From NCBI GenBank assembly GCA_018667855.1, contig JABIRL010000021.1:1-33058 (forward strand): 33,058 nt of DNA, in the 5' to 3' direction. The position numbers and the translations under genes are program-made. How positions within the stretch are numbered: position 1 is the first letter of the stretch; each line of letters begins with the position of its first letter. The notes beneath the pieces were generated by a model that saw nothing but the letters and a program-made list of their open reading frames with translations, ran no database searches and was not told the origin of the DNA. This DNA comes from Rhodospirillaceae bacterium (GTDB lineage Bacteria > Pseudomonadota > Alphaproteobacteria > GCA-2731375). Shown here one piece after another: positions 25,070-32,833 of the stretch.

Positions 25070-27088
25070 TCATAGGACCTGTGTTGCCGCAAAGGAACCA
25101 ATCGCCTCTCCCGTCCGGTGGCAGCGGGCCATCTCTTTGTAGGCTGCCTCCAGATGGCGGGCCAGACGCGGGGTGTCAAACAAGGGCGCCGTGGTCTGAT
25201 TGCCCCGCACGCGGGCTTTCAAGGCGGCCAGCGCCGCTGGATCCCGGGCCAACTCCAACGCCTTGGCCCGATAGGCGTCCATATCATCAACCGCCAGTTC
25301 AGCCAGACCCGCGGCATGCAGGATCGAGGCGCCGGTGCGGGCGGATTGGTTATCGCCGGCCATGGATATCACGGGAACGCCTGACCACAACGCGTCCAGG
25401 GTGGAAACGCCGCCCGTGTGATGGCGGCAGTCCAGGCTGATATCGGCCAATGATTGGCGCGCCAGGTGTTCCGGATGGGGCGCACGGGGGGCAAAAACCA
25501 GGCGTTGGGCATCGATGCCCCTGGCCGTTGCGGTGTCGCGCAGATTGGCCATGGCCACATCACTGCCCTGCAGCAGCCAGAGCACACTGCCCGACAGTTC
25601 CGCCAAAAGATCCAGCCAAAGACCGAAGGTCTCGGGATCGAACTTGTAGTGAGCATTGAAATTCGCGAAGACCGTGCCCGTTTCCGGCAAGCCCTGGCTT
25701 TGCCGCGTGGGCGGGGCCGGGGCAATATCCGGGCGCGATGTGGCCATGAAGCTATCTGGCAAATAAACCAGCGCCTCGGCGCAGTGGGCCGCCAGATGGG
25801 GTGGTGTGTGAACAGTATCAATCAACAGATATTGTACGTATTCGCTGCCCAGGGTGGCGCCATAACCAAGATAATGTGCCTGTACGGGCGACGGACGTAA
25901 TTGCAGAATATCCAACGCCGAATGGCGGGTGAAACCGGACAGGTCCACCAGCACGTCGAGATTATCGCCATGGATATGCCGGGCGGCGGCCTCCGGATCC
26001 ATGCCATCTAAATCCGTGAAATGATCGAATTGGCTTCGAAAATAGTCGGTCATCTGATCCCTGGCGCCGGCTCCAACGACATAGCCGTACCAGTCGAAAC
26101 CGTCACGGTCATGTTGGGCTATCAGGTCCTTGAAGGCCGTGGCAACACTGTGCTGACGAAAATCCGGTGAGATATAGCCGATGCGGAGCCGTTCATGGCT
26201 CGCAGGCATATAGCTAAATCCCAGCCGCTCCCGCAGCGCGGTATCCCTGCCGGCGCAATGCTTTGTATAAGATCGCGCCGCCGAAAGGCGCAAGGCGGCA
26301 TCCGCGGACGTACCGACCAGGGAGAACGGCTGTACGGTGATCGGCAGATCATCGCGCAACCGGCGGCGTGTTTCATCCAGCACCCGCTGCATGATCCCAG
26401 GCATATCATCCCAGGCGCATTGATACATCAACGACTGCATAAGAAACGGCGCCACGTTTTCGGCCGCTTGATCCAGTTGCAGCGCCCGGCGAAACGCCCG
26501 CACGGCTTCATCATGGCGGCCCAACCCCTGCAGGACCTGGCCGAGATTGCCATGCAGCTTGCCTATTTCCGGGTTCAGAGCGACCAGATCCCGATACAGC
26601 GCCAAGGCCTCGTGCTGGCGGCCCAAATGGAGCTGGCAGATCGCCAAATTGTTTATAGATACAGTATGTTTTTTATTTATTTTCAGTGCGTTGTGATACT
26701 TTTCTGAAGCTTTATCATAAAAACCGGTTTGCATCAGAATACCGCCCAGACCGGACCAGGCGGCGGCCAATTCGCAATCCTGTTGCAAGGCCAGTTCGTA
26801 GTGGCGACGGGCGCCGTCCGTGTCGTCTCCTTGGCTCAACAAATTGGCCAGGGCGACATGCAGGGGGGCATAATCCGGGCGGCGTTCCAATCCCAGACGG
26901 GCGATGTCCGCCGCCTCCTCCAGGCGGTCCAACTGCTCCAGGGCCGCCGTTAGATTGTGATGGATTTCGACCACGTCGGGCGCCGCGCCGAGGGCACGGC
27001 GGTAGTGGGCGACCGCATCCCCGGCCCGCCCCTCGGCCAGGGCGCCGTTGCCGCCCTCGAATTCCGCCCGTGGGTCAATCTGCTCCAT
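25070..27088 (-). CDS. TPR-containing GT41 (SPINDLY/OGT-like) glycosyltransferase
   Basis: A 672-residue protein with N-terminal tetratricopeptide repeats (about residues 15-210; for example AAAWSGLGGILMQTGFYDKA, NLGQVLQGLGRHDEAVRAFR) and a C-terminal GT41 domain. Family stretches are LRIGYISPDFRQHSVATAF, VDLSGFTRHSALDILQLRP, VFANFNAHYKFDPETFGLWL and STLDALWSGVPVISMAGDNQ. It would transfer a sugar from a nucleotide donor to Ser/Thr of proteins or another acceptor in the cytoplasm. The usual Asp/Tyr-rich motif before THTTTSDALW-type sequence reads LDCRHHTGGVSTLDALW here. An AT-rich island (26640-26725) within the TPR region stands out from the GC-rich gene. Confidence 0.9.
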   Translation of the reverse strand: MEQIDPRAEFEGGNGALAEGRAGDAVAHYRRALGAAPDVVEIHHNLTAALEQLDRLEEAADIARLGLERRPDYAPLHVALANLLSQGDDTDGARRHYELALQQDCELAAAWSGLGGILMQTGFYDKASEKYHNALKINKKHTVSINNLAICQLHLGRQHEALALYRDLVALNPEIGKLHGNLGQVLQGLGRHDEAVRAFRRALQLDQAAENVAPFLMQSLMYQCAWDDMPGIMQRVLDETRRRLRDDLPITVQPFSLVGTSADAALRLSAARSYTKHCAGRDTALRERLGFSYMPASHERLRIGYISPDFRQHSVATAFKDLIAQHDRDGFDWYGYVVGAGARDQMTDYFRSQFDHFTDLDGMDPEAAARHIHGDNLDVLVDLSGFTRHSALDILQLRPSPVQAHYLGYGATLGSEYVQYLLIDTVHTPPHLAAHCAEALVYLPDSFMATSRPDIAPAPPTRQSQGLPETGTVFANFNAHYKFDPETFGLWLDLLAELSGSVLWLLQGSDVAMANLRDTATARGIDAQRLVFAPRAPHPEHLARQSLADISLDCRHHTGGVSTLDALWSGVPVISMAGDNQSARTGASILHAAGLAELAVDDMDAYRAKALELARDPAALAALKARVRGNQTTAPLFDTPRLARHLEAAYKEMARCHRTGEAIGSFAATQVL

Positions 27089-27107
27089 ATTATTCTTATA
27101 GTTCCCT

Positions 27108-27119
27108 ATGGTTAACCAT
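27108..27119. promoter_or_regulatory. 12-bp palindrome in the divergent promoter region
   Basis: ATGGTTAACCAT is a perfect palindrome 19 bp upstream of the GT41 start, in the 127-bp gap before the divergent acyl-CoA dehydrogenase gene. It could be an operator; no regulator gene is adjacent. Confidence 0.3.
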
Positions 27120-27215
27120 CCTTAAATCGTCAAATTGCCAATGCGGCTTGACGCCCGAGGATCACTCCGATTTGATGGTGGAAGCAGATGAAAATGGCAG
27201 AGACGGACGAGTGGT

Positions 27216-28322
27216 ATGAATTTTGAGTTCAATGACGACCAGCGCATGCTGCGCGATCAGGCCCGGCGCTTTTTACTGGATAAATCCCCGCCTGAAGTGG
27301 TGCGCGAGACCCTGGAAACCGAGCAACCCTATGACAAAGATCTGTGGCGGCAATTCGGCGAAATGGGCTGGCTCGGCGCGGCGATCCCCGAGGCCTATGG
27401 CGGCTCCGGCCTGGGCCATCTGGAACTATGTGTGCTGGCGGAAGAACTAGGCCGTGCCCTGGCGCCGACGCCCTTCGCCTCCTCCATCTATCTCGGCGCC
27501 GAGGCGCTGATGGTGGCGGGCAGCGAGGAACAGAAACAAGGTTACCTGCCCGATATCGCCACGGGAGAGGCAATTTGGTGCCTGGCCCTATCGGAGGGGC
27601 CCCGGCCCGCTACGGAAGCCAATATCGCGGCCAGCGTCTCGAACGGCAAATTATCCGGCGAAAAACTGCCCGTTGCCGACGGCGACATCGCCAACCGGGC
27701 GATCGTGGTGGCAAAGGACGGTGGCGCGGCGGGCTTATATATTGTCGATCTGAACGGCGCCGGCGTGGAACGGACCACGGTGGAAACCATGGACCCAACG
27801 CGCTCCCAGGCCAGATTGGTGTTCACCGACGCCCCGGCCGAAAAACTGGGTGACGAAGGCTGGCCCCTGCTGGAACGGATCCAGGACCGGGCCGCCGTGC
27901 TGATCGCCTTCGAACAGGTGGGCGGGGCCGAGACAGCCCTGGATATGGCCAAGGAATATGCTCTGGGCCGCTTTGCCTTTGGCCGGCCCATCGCCGGTTA
28001 TCAGGCCATCAAGCATCGTCTGGCGGATATGTATATTCAGATCGAACTGGCCCGCTCCAACAGCTATTACGGCGCCTGGGCGCTGTCCACGGATGCGGCC
28101 GAACTGCCCGTGGCGGCGGCCACCGCGCGGGTTTCGGCGACCGAGGCCTATCACTTCGCCTCCAAGGAGAACATCCAGATCCACGGCGGCATGGGCTTCA
28201 CCTGGGAGTTCAATTGCCACCTTTATTATCGCCGGGCCCGCCATCTGGCCCTGGTTCTGGGCAGCCAGCGGCGCTGGAAAGACCGCCTGATCCGCGCCCT
28301 CGAACGGCGCAACGCGGCCTAG
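27216..28322 (+). CDS. Acyl-CoA dehydrogenase family protein, likely non-catalytic-type partner subunit
   Basis: A 368-residue acyl-CoA dehydrogenase. MNFEFNDDQRMLRDQARRFL and GWLGAAIPEAYGGSGLG open the protein; YALGRFAFGRPIAGYQAIKHRL and IQIHGGMGFTWEFNCHLYYRRA close it. The usual catalytic E-G-T-x-x-I region is replaced by RARHLALVLGSQRRW, as in the second subunit of heteromeric (alpha2beta2) dehydrogenases of the steroid/side-chain type (family knowledge). The other subunit is probably the next gene, 25 bp on. The substrate is unknown. Confidence 0.9.
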   Translation: MNFEFNDDQRMLRDQARRFLLDKSPPEVVRETLETEQPYDKDLWRQFGEMGWLGAAIPEAYGGSGLGHLELCVLAEELGRALAPTPFASSIYLGAEALMVAGSEEQKQGYLPDIATGEAIWCLALSEGPRPATEANIAASVSNGKLSGEKLPVADGDIANRAIVVAKDGGAAGLYIVDLNGAGVERTTVETMDPTRSQARLVFTDAPAEKLGDEGWPLLERIQDRAAVLIAFEQVGGAETALDMAKEYALGRFAFGRPIAGYQAIKHRLADMYIQIELARSNSYYGAWALSTDAAELPVAAATARVSATEAYHFASKENIQIHGGMGFTWEFNCHLYYRRARHLALVLGSQRRWKDRLIRALERRNAA

Positions 28323-28347
28323 TGCGGCCTGGTAAGGAGTTAAAAAA

Positions 28348-29592
28348 ATGGATTTTGACGACACCCAAGAAGAAGCCGCGTTCCGGGTAAAGGTCCGCGA
28401 TTTTCTGGCCAACAATGCCGAGGCCAAGGCCAGCGCCAAGCGTAACGCGGGCACCGGCTGGAACAAGGATGAAGCGCTGGCGGCGGCGCGGACCTGGCAG
28501 GCGAAGAAATTCGACGGCGGTTTCGCCGGCCTGACCATGCCCACCGAATACGACGGCCAGGGTCTTTCCCCCATCATGCAGGTGATCTACAGCCAGGAGG
28601 AAGGCAATTACGTGGTCCCCCGCGGGGTCTATGAAATTGGCCTTGGCATGTGCATTCCGACGATGTTCGCCTACGCCACCGAGGAGCAAAAACAACGCTA
28701 TGCCAAGCCGGCCCTGCGCGGCGAGGAAATTTGGTGCCAGTTGTTCTCCGAACCCGCCGGTGGCTCCGATCTGGCCGGTCTTCGGACCCGGGCCGAGCGG
28801 GACGGCGATGCCGATGACGCTGATTGGATCATCAACGGGCAAAAAATCTGGACCTCGGGTGCGCAGTTCTCGGACTACGCCATCCTGGTCACGCGCAGTG
28901 ATTTCGATGTGCCCAAACACAAGGGCCTGACGTTCTTTTTCCTGTCCATGAAATCACCGGGCGTGGAAGTCCGCCCCATCAAGCAGGTATCGGGGGCCTC
29001 GAACTTCAACGAGGTCTATTTCACCGACGTGCGTATTCCCGACAGCCAGCGTCTGGGCGCGGTGGGCGAAGGCTGGAAAGTCTCCCTGACCACCCTGATG
29101 AACGAACGTTTCGCGGTGGGCATCGCGCCGGCGCCGGATTTCGAGGAAATATTCGATCTGGTCCGCGAGACCGAGCTGGAAGACGGCCCCGCCCTGGACA
29201 ACGCCATGGTGCGCGACCGCCTGGCGGATTGGTATGTGCGCCAGCAGGGCCTGAAGAATGCCCATTTCCGCACTATGACCGCGCTTTCGCGGGGCGGTAC
29301 GCCGGGGCCTGAATCCTCCATCAACAAGGTAGTCAGCGCCACCAAATATCAGGATATCTCGTTCTTCGGGATGGAGATGCAGGAAATGGCCGGCGTCATC
29401 ACCGACCCCGACATCGCCGCCATGGACGGCCTGTTCCAGACCGGCGCCCTGTCATCGCCGGGCTACCGCATAGCGGGGGGCACGGACGAGATCCTGCGTA
29501 ACATCATCGCCGAACGTGTCCTCGGCCTGCCCCAGGACGTCCGCCTGGACAAGGAAGGCGCGTTCAGGGATTTGCCCACCGGCCGCGATTAA
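28348..29592 (+). CDS. Acyl-CoA dehydrogenase family protein
   Basis: A 414-residue acyl-CoA dehydrogenase. MDFDDTQEEAAFRVKVRDFL starts the helical domain; WCQLFSEPAGGSDLAGLRTRA and WIINGQKIWTSGA form the flavin-binding middle domain; AGGTDEILRNIIAERVLGLP is the C-terminal signature. A strong AAGGAG ribosome site lies 9 nt before the ATG. With the preceding 368-residue homologue it looks like a two-gene unit, probably a heteromeric enzyme. A strong terminator follows at 29612. Confidence 0.93.
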   Translation: MDFDDTQEEAAFRVKVRDFLANNAEAKASAKRNAGTGWNKDEALAAARTWQAKKFDGGFAGLTMPTEYDGQGLSPIMQVIYSQEEGNYVVPRGVYEIGLGMCIPTMFAYATEEQKQRYAKPALRGEEIWCQLFSEPAGGSDLAGLRTRAERDGDADDADWIINGQKIWTSGAQFSDYAILVTRSDFDVPKHKGLTFFFLSMKSPGVEVRPIKQVSGASNFNEVYFTDVRIPDSQRLGAVGEGWKVSLTTLMNERFAVGIAPAPDFEEIFDLVRETELEDGPALDNAMVRDRLADWYVRQQGLKNAHFRTMTALSRGGTPGPESSINKVVSATKYQDISFFGMEMQEMAGVITDPDIAAMDGLFQTGALSSPGYRIAGGTDEILRNIIAERVLGLPQDVRLDKEGAFRDLPTGRD

Positions 29593-29611
29593 ACGGCGGA
29601 TCGCAGACAAC

Positions 29612-29651
29612 AAAAAAAGGGGCGGCTCCAGCACGGAGCCGCCCCTGTTTT
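29612..29651. terminator. Rho-independent terminator, bidirectional
   Basis: An 11-bp perfect stem, GGGGCGGCTCC (29619-29629) with GGAGCCGCCCC (29635-29645), has the 5-nt loop AGCAC. A run of seven A lies on the left, and a T-rich run on the right. It sits between the convergent dehydrogenase and cupin genes and can serve both. Confidence 0.9.
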
Positions 29652-29715
29652 TCTTGATTATCGAACCATCAATGTCCGATCATCCACGTATGGCAGTGCC
29701 CGTCAATCGTGCCCC

Positions 29716-30132
29716 TCAATCGTGCCCAATGAGATTGCGCCAGCCGCCGTTGCTTTCGGGATAGACGATATACATCAGCCGCGCCTTGCCACTCGTCTCG
29801 TAGAGTAGTTGCGTGTTTTTGGGCAGGAAAATGGTGTCGCCCACCAAGGCCTCGAAAACCTTGCCGTCGATGACGCAGCGGAAATTGCCTTCGAGAACGT
29901 AAAAAATCTCGTCGTAGTTCAGGAACCATTCCGCCGACATGTCCTCGCACTCAATGATGCCCATGCCGAGGCCGTTGCTCATGGGCTGGCGGACGATGCG
30001 CCCAAATCGCGTCATCACCGGGTCCTGCCCGACCCGGTCTTCGTAAACCACTTCCTCCGCCTTGATCACCTGTGCGCGCCAGAATGAACCCTTATTTGAA
30101 CCGGTGTTCGAACCTTTTTGTGAACCCGTCAT
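29716..30132 (-). CDS. Cupin-domain protein, paralogue 1
   Basis: A 138-residue single-domain cupin. The core FWRAQVIKAEEVVYEDRVG...RQPMSNGLGMGIIECEDM leads to YVLEGNFRCVIDGKV and GDTIFLPKNTQL, the two cupin motifs. It is clearly related to the next gene upstream (30143-30511). Its N-terminus carries an extra Gly/Ser/Asn segment (GSQKGSNTGSNKGS) absent from the paralogue. Metal-binding His residues of motif 1 are mostly replaced, so it may be a binding protein or use an unusual site; EutQ-like cupins are the closest resemblance I can offer. Function unknown. Confidence 0.8.
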   Translation of the reverse strand: MTGSQKGSNTGSNKGSFWRAQVIKAEEVVYEDRVGQDPVMTRFGRIVRQPMSNGLGMGIIECEDMSAEWFLNYDEIFYVLEGNFRCVIDGKVFEALVGDTIFLPKNTQLLYETSGKARLMYIVYPESNGGWRNLIGHD

Positions 30133-30142
30133 GGCCCGGCCC

Positions 30143-30511
30143 TTAATCTTTGCCGATGAGGGAACGCCAGCGCATATTGCCCTCGGGATAGGTGATATAG
30201 AGCAGCCTCGCCTTGCCGGTGGTCTCGTAGCGCAGTTGCGTGTCCTTGGGGATGAAAATGGTGTCCCCCGCCTCACCCGCATGGACCTCGCCGTCGATGA
30301 CGCAGCGGAAATTACCTTCGAGGATATATAAAATCTGGTCGTAGTTCTGGAACCAGTCTTCACCCAGGTCGTCACACTCGATAACGCCAAAGCCGAGACC
30401 GCCGCTCAACGGCTGGCGGACGATGCGCCCATAGCGGGACGTCACCGGGCCCTCGCCGACCCGGTCCTCGAAGACCACGTCGTCCGCCTTGATCAGCTTC
30501 GCTTCCCACAT
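30143..30511 (-). CDS. Cupin-domain protein, paralogue 2
   Basis: A 122-residue single-domain cupin, paralogous to the gene 10 bp downstream. Shared blocks include RYGRIVRQPLSGGLGFGVIE, LEGNFRCVIDGEV and GDTIFIPKDTQLRYETTGKA, and both end in a near-identical LIGKD/LIGHD. The ATG at 30511 is preceded by AAGGAGGG; an upstream ATG at 30532 would overlap that ribosome site. It is divergent from the double ectoine-synthase-like gene with 121 bp between starts, so the three cupin-fold genes may be co-regulated. Substrate unknown. Confidence 0.8.
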   Translation of the reverse strand: MWEAKLIKADDVVFEDRVGEGPVTSRYGRIVRQPLSGGLGFGVIECDDLGEDWFQNYDQILYILEGNFRCVIDGEVHAGEAGDTIFIPKDTQLRYETTGKARLLYITYPEGNMRWRSLIGKD

Positions 30512-30632
30512 GACACGGCCCTCCTTCTGCATAGTCCCGCCAGCCAGCCTATCATCCCGTTCTAGGGAAGGAACAAGGATTGTTGCAGGAAAATCGCATA
30601 CAATGAGTTTTGCGAGAGATAAAGGGGCCGTC

Positions 30633-31469
30633 ATGCTGATACGAACAATGGAGCAGATCGAGGCGGAAGGGCGGGTGATATCCATCGGCCATGGCAAGGC
30701 GACGGCGGTGCGTCTGTTGACCAAGGCGGACGGGCTCAGTTTTTCTATTTCCGAGGCGCGCGGCAGCAAGGCCGGCGCCACGACGCTGTGGTACAAGAAC
30801 CACTGGGAAGCCAATTACGTGCGCTCCGGCAGCGCCACCCTGGAAGACTGCAACTCCGGCCAGCGCTGGCAGTTGGAGCCGGGCGTGCTCTATTGCGTCG
30901 GCCCGCTGGACCAGCATCGCATTATCCGCGAAGTCGACACGGACATGCGCCTGATCTCGGTCTTCAGCCCGCCGATCATTGGGCAGGAGACCCATGACGA
31001 GAGCGGCGCCTATCCGCCCAGCGGCGAGCTGCCGCCGCGCCAGGGCCGCATGACCGTCACGACCCTGGAAGATGTCCGCAACGCAGGCCTGGAGGTGAAC
31101 GTCGGTGGCGGCCAGGTGCTTTCACAGCGCTATCTGAACGCCGCCGATCAGATGGGTTTTTCCTTCAGTTCCGTGAAGGTCAAGCAGGGCGTCGAAGCCG
31201 ACCTTTGGTACAAGAACCACTGGGAGGGCAATCTGGTTCTGGACGGCAGCCTGGAGGTTACCCATAAGACCAGTGGCGAGGCGCATATCCTGGGCCCCGG
31301 CGCGCTCTACCTGGTCGGCCCCAACGATCCCCACCACATCAAGGCCCTCACGGATGTCCACGCCATCTCCGTCTTCGACCCACCCCTGACCGGCACCGAA
31401 AACCACGACGCCGACGGCGCCTACCCCCCGACCGGTCCGATACCGCCTGGGCCAAGCGCGGAGCGGTAG
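30633..31469 (+). CDS. Protein with two tandem ectoine synthase (EctC)-like cupin domains
   Basis: A 278-residue fusion of two EctC-like domains. Domain 1 (about 1-125) starts MLIRTMEQIEAEGRVIS, close to ectoine synthase N-termini, and has WYKNHWEANYV, GVLYCVGPLDQH and ISVFSPPIIGQETHDESGAYP. Domain 2 (about 138-268) repeats WYKNHWEGNLV, GALYLVGPNDPHH and ISVFDPPLTGTENHDADGAYP. The Glu, Tyr and His that bind iron in EctC (Glu57, Tyr84, His92 in the Paenibacillus enzyme, from memory) have counterparts in both domains. Normal EctC is about 130 residues and is encoded with ectA and ectB; neither is here. A classical ectoine role is therefore doubtful; cyclisation or dehydration of a related substrate is possible. 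An AAAGGGG ribosome site precedes the ATG. Confidence 0.88.
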   Translation: MLIRTMEQIEAEGRVISIGHGKATAVRLLTKADGLSFSISEARGSKAGATTLWYKNHWEANYVRSGSATLEDCNSGQRWQLEPGVLYCVGPLDQHRIIREVDTDMRLISVFSPPIIGQETHDESGAYPPSGELPPRQGRMTVTTLEDVRNAGLEVNVGGGQVLSQRYLNAADQMGFSFSSVKVKQGVEADLWYKNHWEGNLVLDGSLEVTHKTSGEAHILGPGALYLVGPNDPHHIKALTDVHAISVFDPPLTGTENHDADGAYPPTGPIPPGPSAER

Positions 31470-31540
31470 CAGTGGGGTTTTGTTAAACTCGAGCCAAGAT
31501 TCTCATGGCGATTCAGATAGTTAGACAACTGTCACCGAAA

Positions 31541-32359
31541 TTAATGGTTCACTCTTGGGGTCAGTTGCAGCATCAGTCCGGCGGCGTCTTTGGGGTGAAC
31601 GATTTGGTGGGGGGGCTGGTGCAGGACGCGGGCGCCGATGGCTTTGACGCGGGCCACGGTTTTTTCCAGATCGTTGGCGGGCAGAGCGACGGCCGCCAGG
31701 CCTTCGCCTCTATCGGCGAGACGATGTGCCAGTTGTGATGGGAAATCCTTAACGGGGCTGATCAATTCCAGCATCTGTTCGCCGATCTGCGCGCCCATGG
31801 CGATGCGGGCGGCTCTGAACGCACCATTCGATACGGGGTGAACGCCCATAATATGGGCCGTGCCGCCAGTAATTTTCTCCCAACCTGCGCAGGCTGCCTC
31901 CAAATCCGCGACCAGAATGGCGAGATGATCGAATTTCGCATCGCCGGATTCGGGCCGTTCCCCAAATTCCCGCCGCGGTGTCAATTGCACCAGTACGCCA
32001 TTGGCGAAATTCGGATGCACATAGACATGGCCGTCGTTGCGTATCAGCTTAACGCCATCGGCTTCCAGGCTGGCGATGGCCACGTCCAGATTAAAAGGTT
32101 GAATGCAAGCCAAATGCATCCCCTGGTCCTTGGATTTTAGGCGCTGGTGAATGATGCCGCCGATGCCATGGCTGGGTTCATTGAGGGGCTTGGCCAATTC
32201 CACCACGCTTTCGCCCAAGTAAAATCGGCTCAATAAGGCGCTGCCATCCGCGCTCTGATGATCCACATGCCCGCCACCGCAAACCGCCTGGAATACCTTG
32301 AAGGCCCGGTCAAATTCCGCCGGGGCAATGACAATGTGATCAATGAAACCTTGGGGCAT
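31541..32359 (-). CDS. VOC (glyoxalase/bleomycin resistance) family protein with two domains
   Basis: A 272-residue protein with two vicinal-oxygen-chelate modules. The first starts FIDHIVIAPAEFDRAFKVFQ, the second FDHLAILVADLEAACAGWEK. Metal-site candidates are the His of IDHIV, the Glu of VVELAKP, the His of FDHLAI and the Glu of MLELISP. Related proteins include methylmalonyl-CoA epimerase-like enzymes and extradiol dioxygenases; the exact reaction is open. The start MPQGFIDH at 32359 was taken because upstream codons are not conserved-looking. The gene lies in a catabolic neighbourhood with a molybdenum hydroxylase. Confidence 0.82.
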   Translation of the reverse strand: MPQGFIDHIVIAPAEFDRAFKVFQAVCGGGHVDHQSADGSALLSRFYLGESVVELAKPLNEPSHGIGGIIHQRLKSKDQGMHLACIQPFNLDVAIASLEADGVKLIRNDGHVYVHPNFANGVLVQLTPRREFGERPESGDAKFDHLAILVADLEAACAGWEKITGGTAHIMGVHPVSNGAFRAARIAMGAQIGEQMLELISPVKDFPSQLAHRLADRGEGLAAVALPANDLEKTVARVKAIGARVLHQPPHQIVHPKDAAGLMLQLTPRVNH

Positions 32360-32505
32360 GGGCCTGTACTCTATTCCAAAATGGGACGAGGATCCTACGC
32401 TAGGGCATATGTCAAGGGAACCCGGGCGCGGTGGCATTGGTTTTGCCTGTTTCCGGAGGCTCTTGCTGGCAACAGCCACGGCAATTTGAATAACACTCAC
32501 CGCAC

Positions 32506-32533
32506 AAAAAAGGCGGCTCAAGATGAGCCGCCT
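32506..32533 (-). terminator. Rho-independent terminator after the MoaD-like gene
   Basis: A perfect 9-bp stem, AGGCGGCTC (32511-32519) with GAGCCGCCT (32525-32533), has the loop AAGAT. On the minus strand it is followed by a run of six T, so it ends the leftward molybdenum hydroxylase/MoaD transcript. Confidence 0.9.
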
Positions 32534-32562
32534 GTGATTTGTTTGAATTACGCTTGGACCTG

Positions 32563-32811
32563 TCAGCCGCCACCAATCTTCGGCAGCACATAAATCTCGC
32601 TCGTATCCGTCACCTCTTCCAAAAACGGATCGGGCAAAATCGTGCCGTCGATGGCGACAGACATGGTGGTTTGGATTTCTTTGCCCAGGCCGGGATATTT
32701 GTCTTCCAGCGCCTGGACCATCTGGCGGACGTTTCTGGCCTCCACATGGACCTCGGTCTGCCCATTGGTGTACTGCTGTGCAGTGCCGCTGGACAGACCG
32801 ATTTTGACCAT
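32563..32811 (-). CDS. MoaD/ThiS family small sulfur-carrier-like protein
   Basis: An 82-residue ubiquitin-like protein. The beta-grasp pattern MVKIGLSS...TEVHVEARNVRQMVQALEDKYPGL...SVAIDGTILPDPFLEEVTDTSEIYVLPKIGGG fits MoaD/ThiS, and the C-terminal Gly-Gly is where such proteins are thiocarboxylated. MoaD supplies sulfur to molybdopterin, and the gene lies 22 bp after a molybdenum hydroxylase gene on the same strand, which favours a cofactor or partner role over thiamine synthesis. No moaE or adenylating enzyme is next to it. The start MVKIG was chosen over in-frame upstream codons that overlap the hydroxylase gene. Confidence 0.85.
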   Translation of the reverse strand: MVKIGLSSGTAQQYTNGQTEVHVEARNVRQMVQALEDKYPGLGKEIQTTMSVAIDGTILPDPFLEEVTDTSEIYVLPKIGGG

Positions 32812-32833
32812 GTGTACGTTGCCGTTCCGAACG

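Noticed and set aside
27188..27226. 12-codon upstream ORF overlapping the start of the acyl-CoA dehydrogenase gene
   Set aside because: It is in another frame and ends just inside the gene, so coupling is possible, but it is too short and lacks a clear ribosome site.
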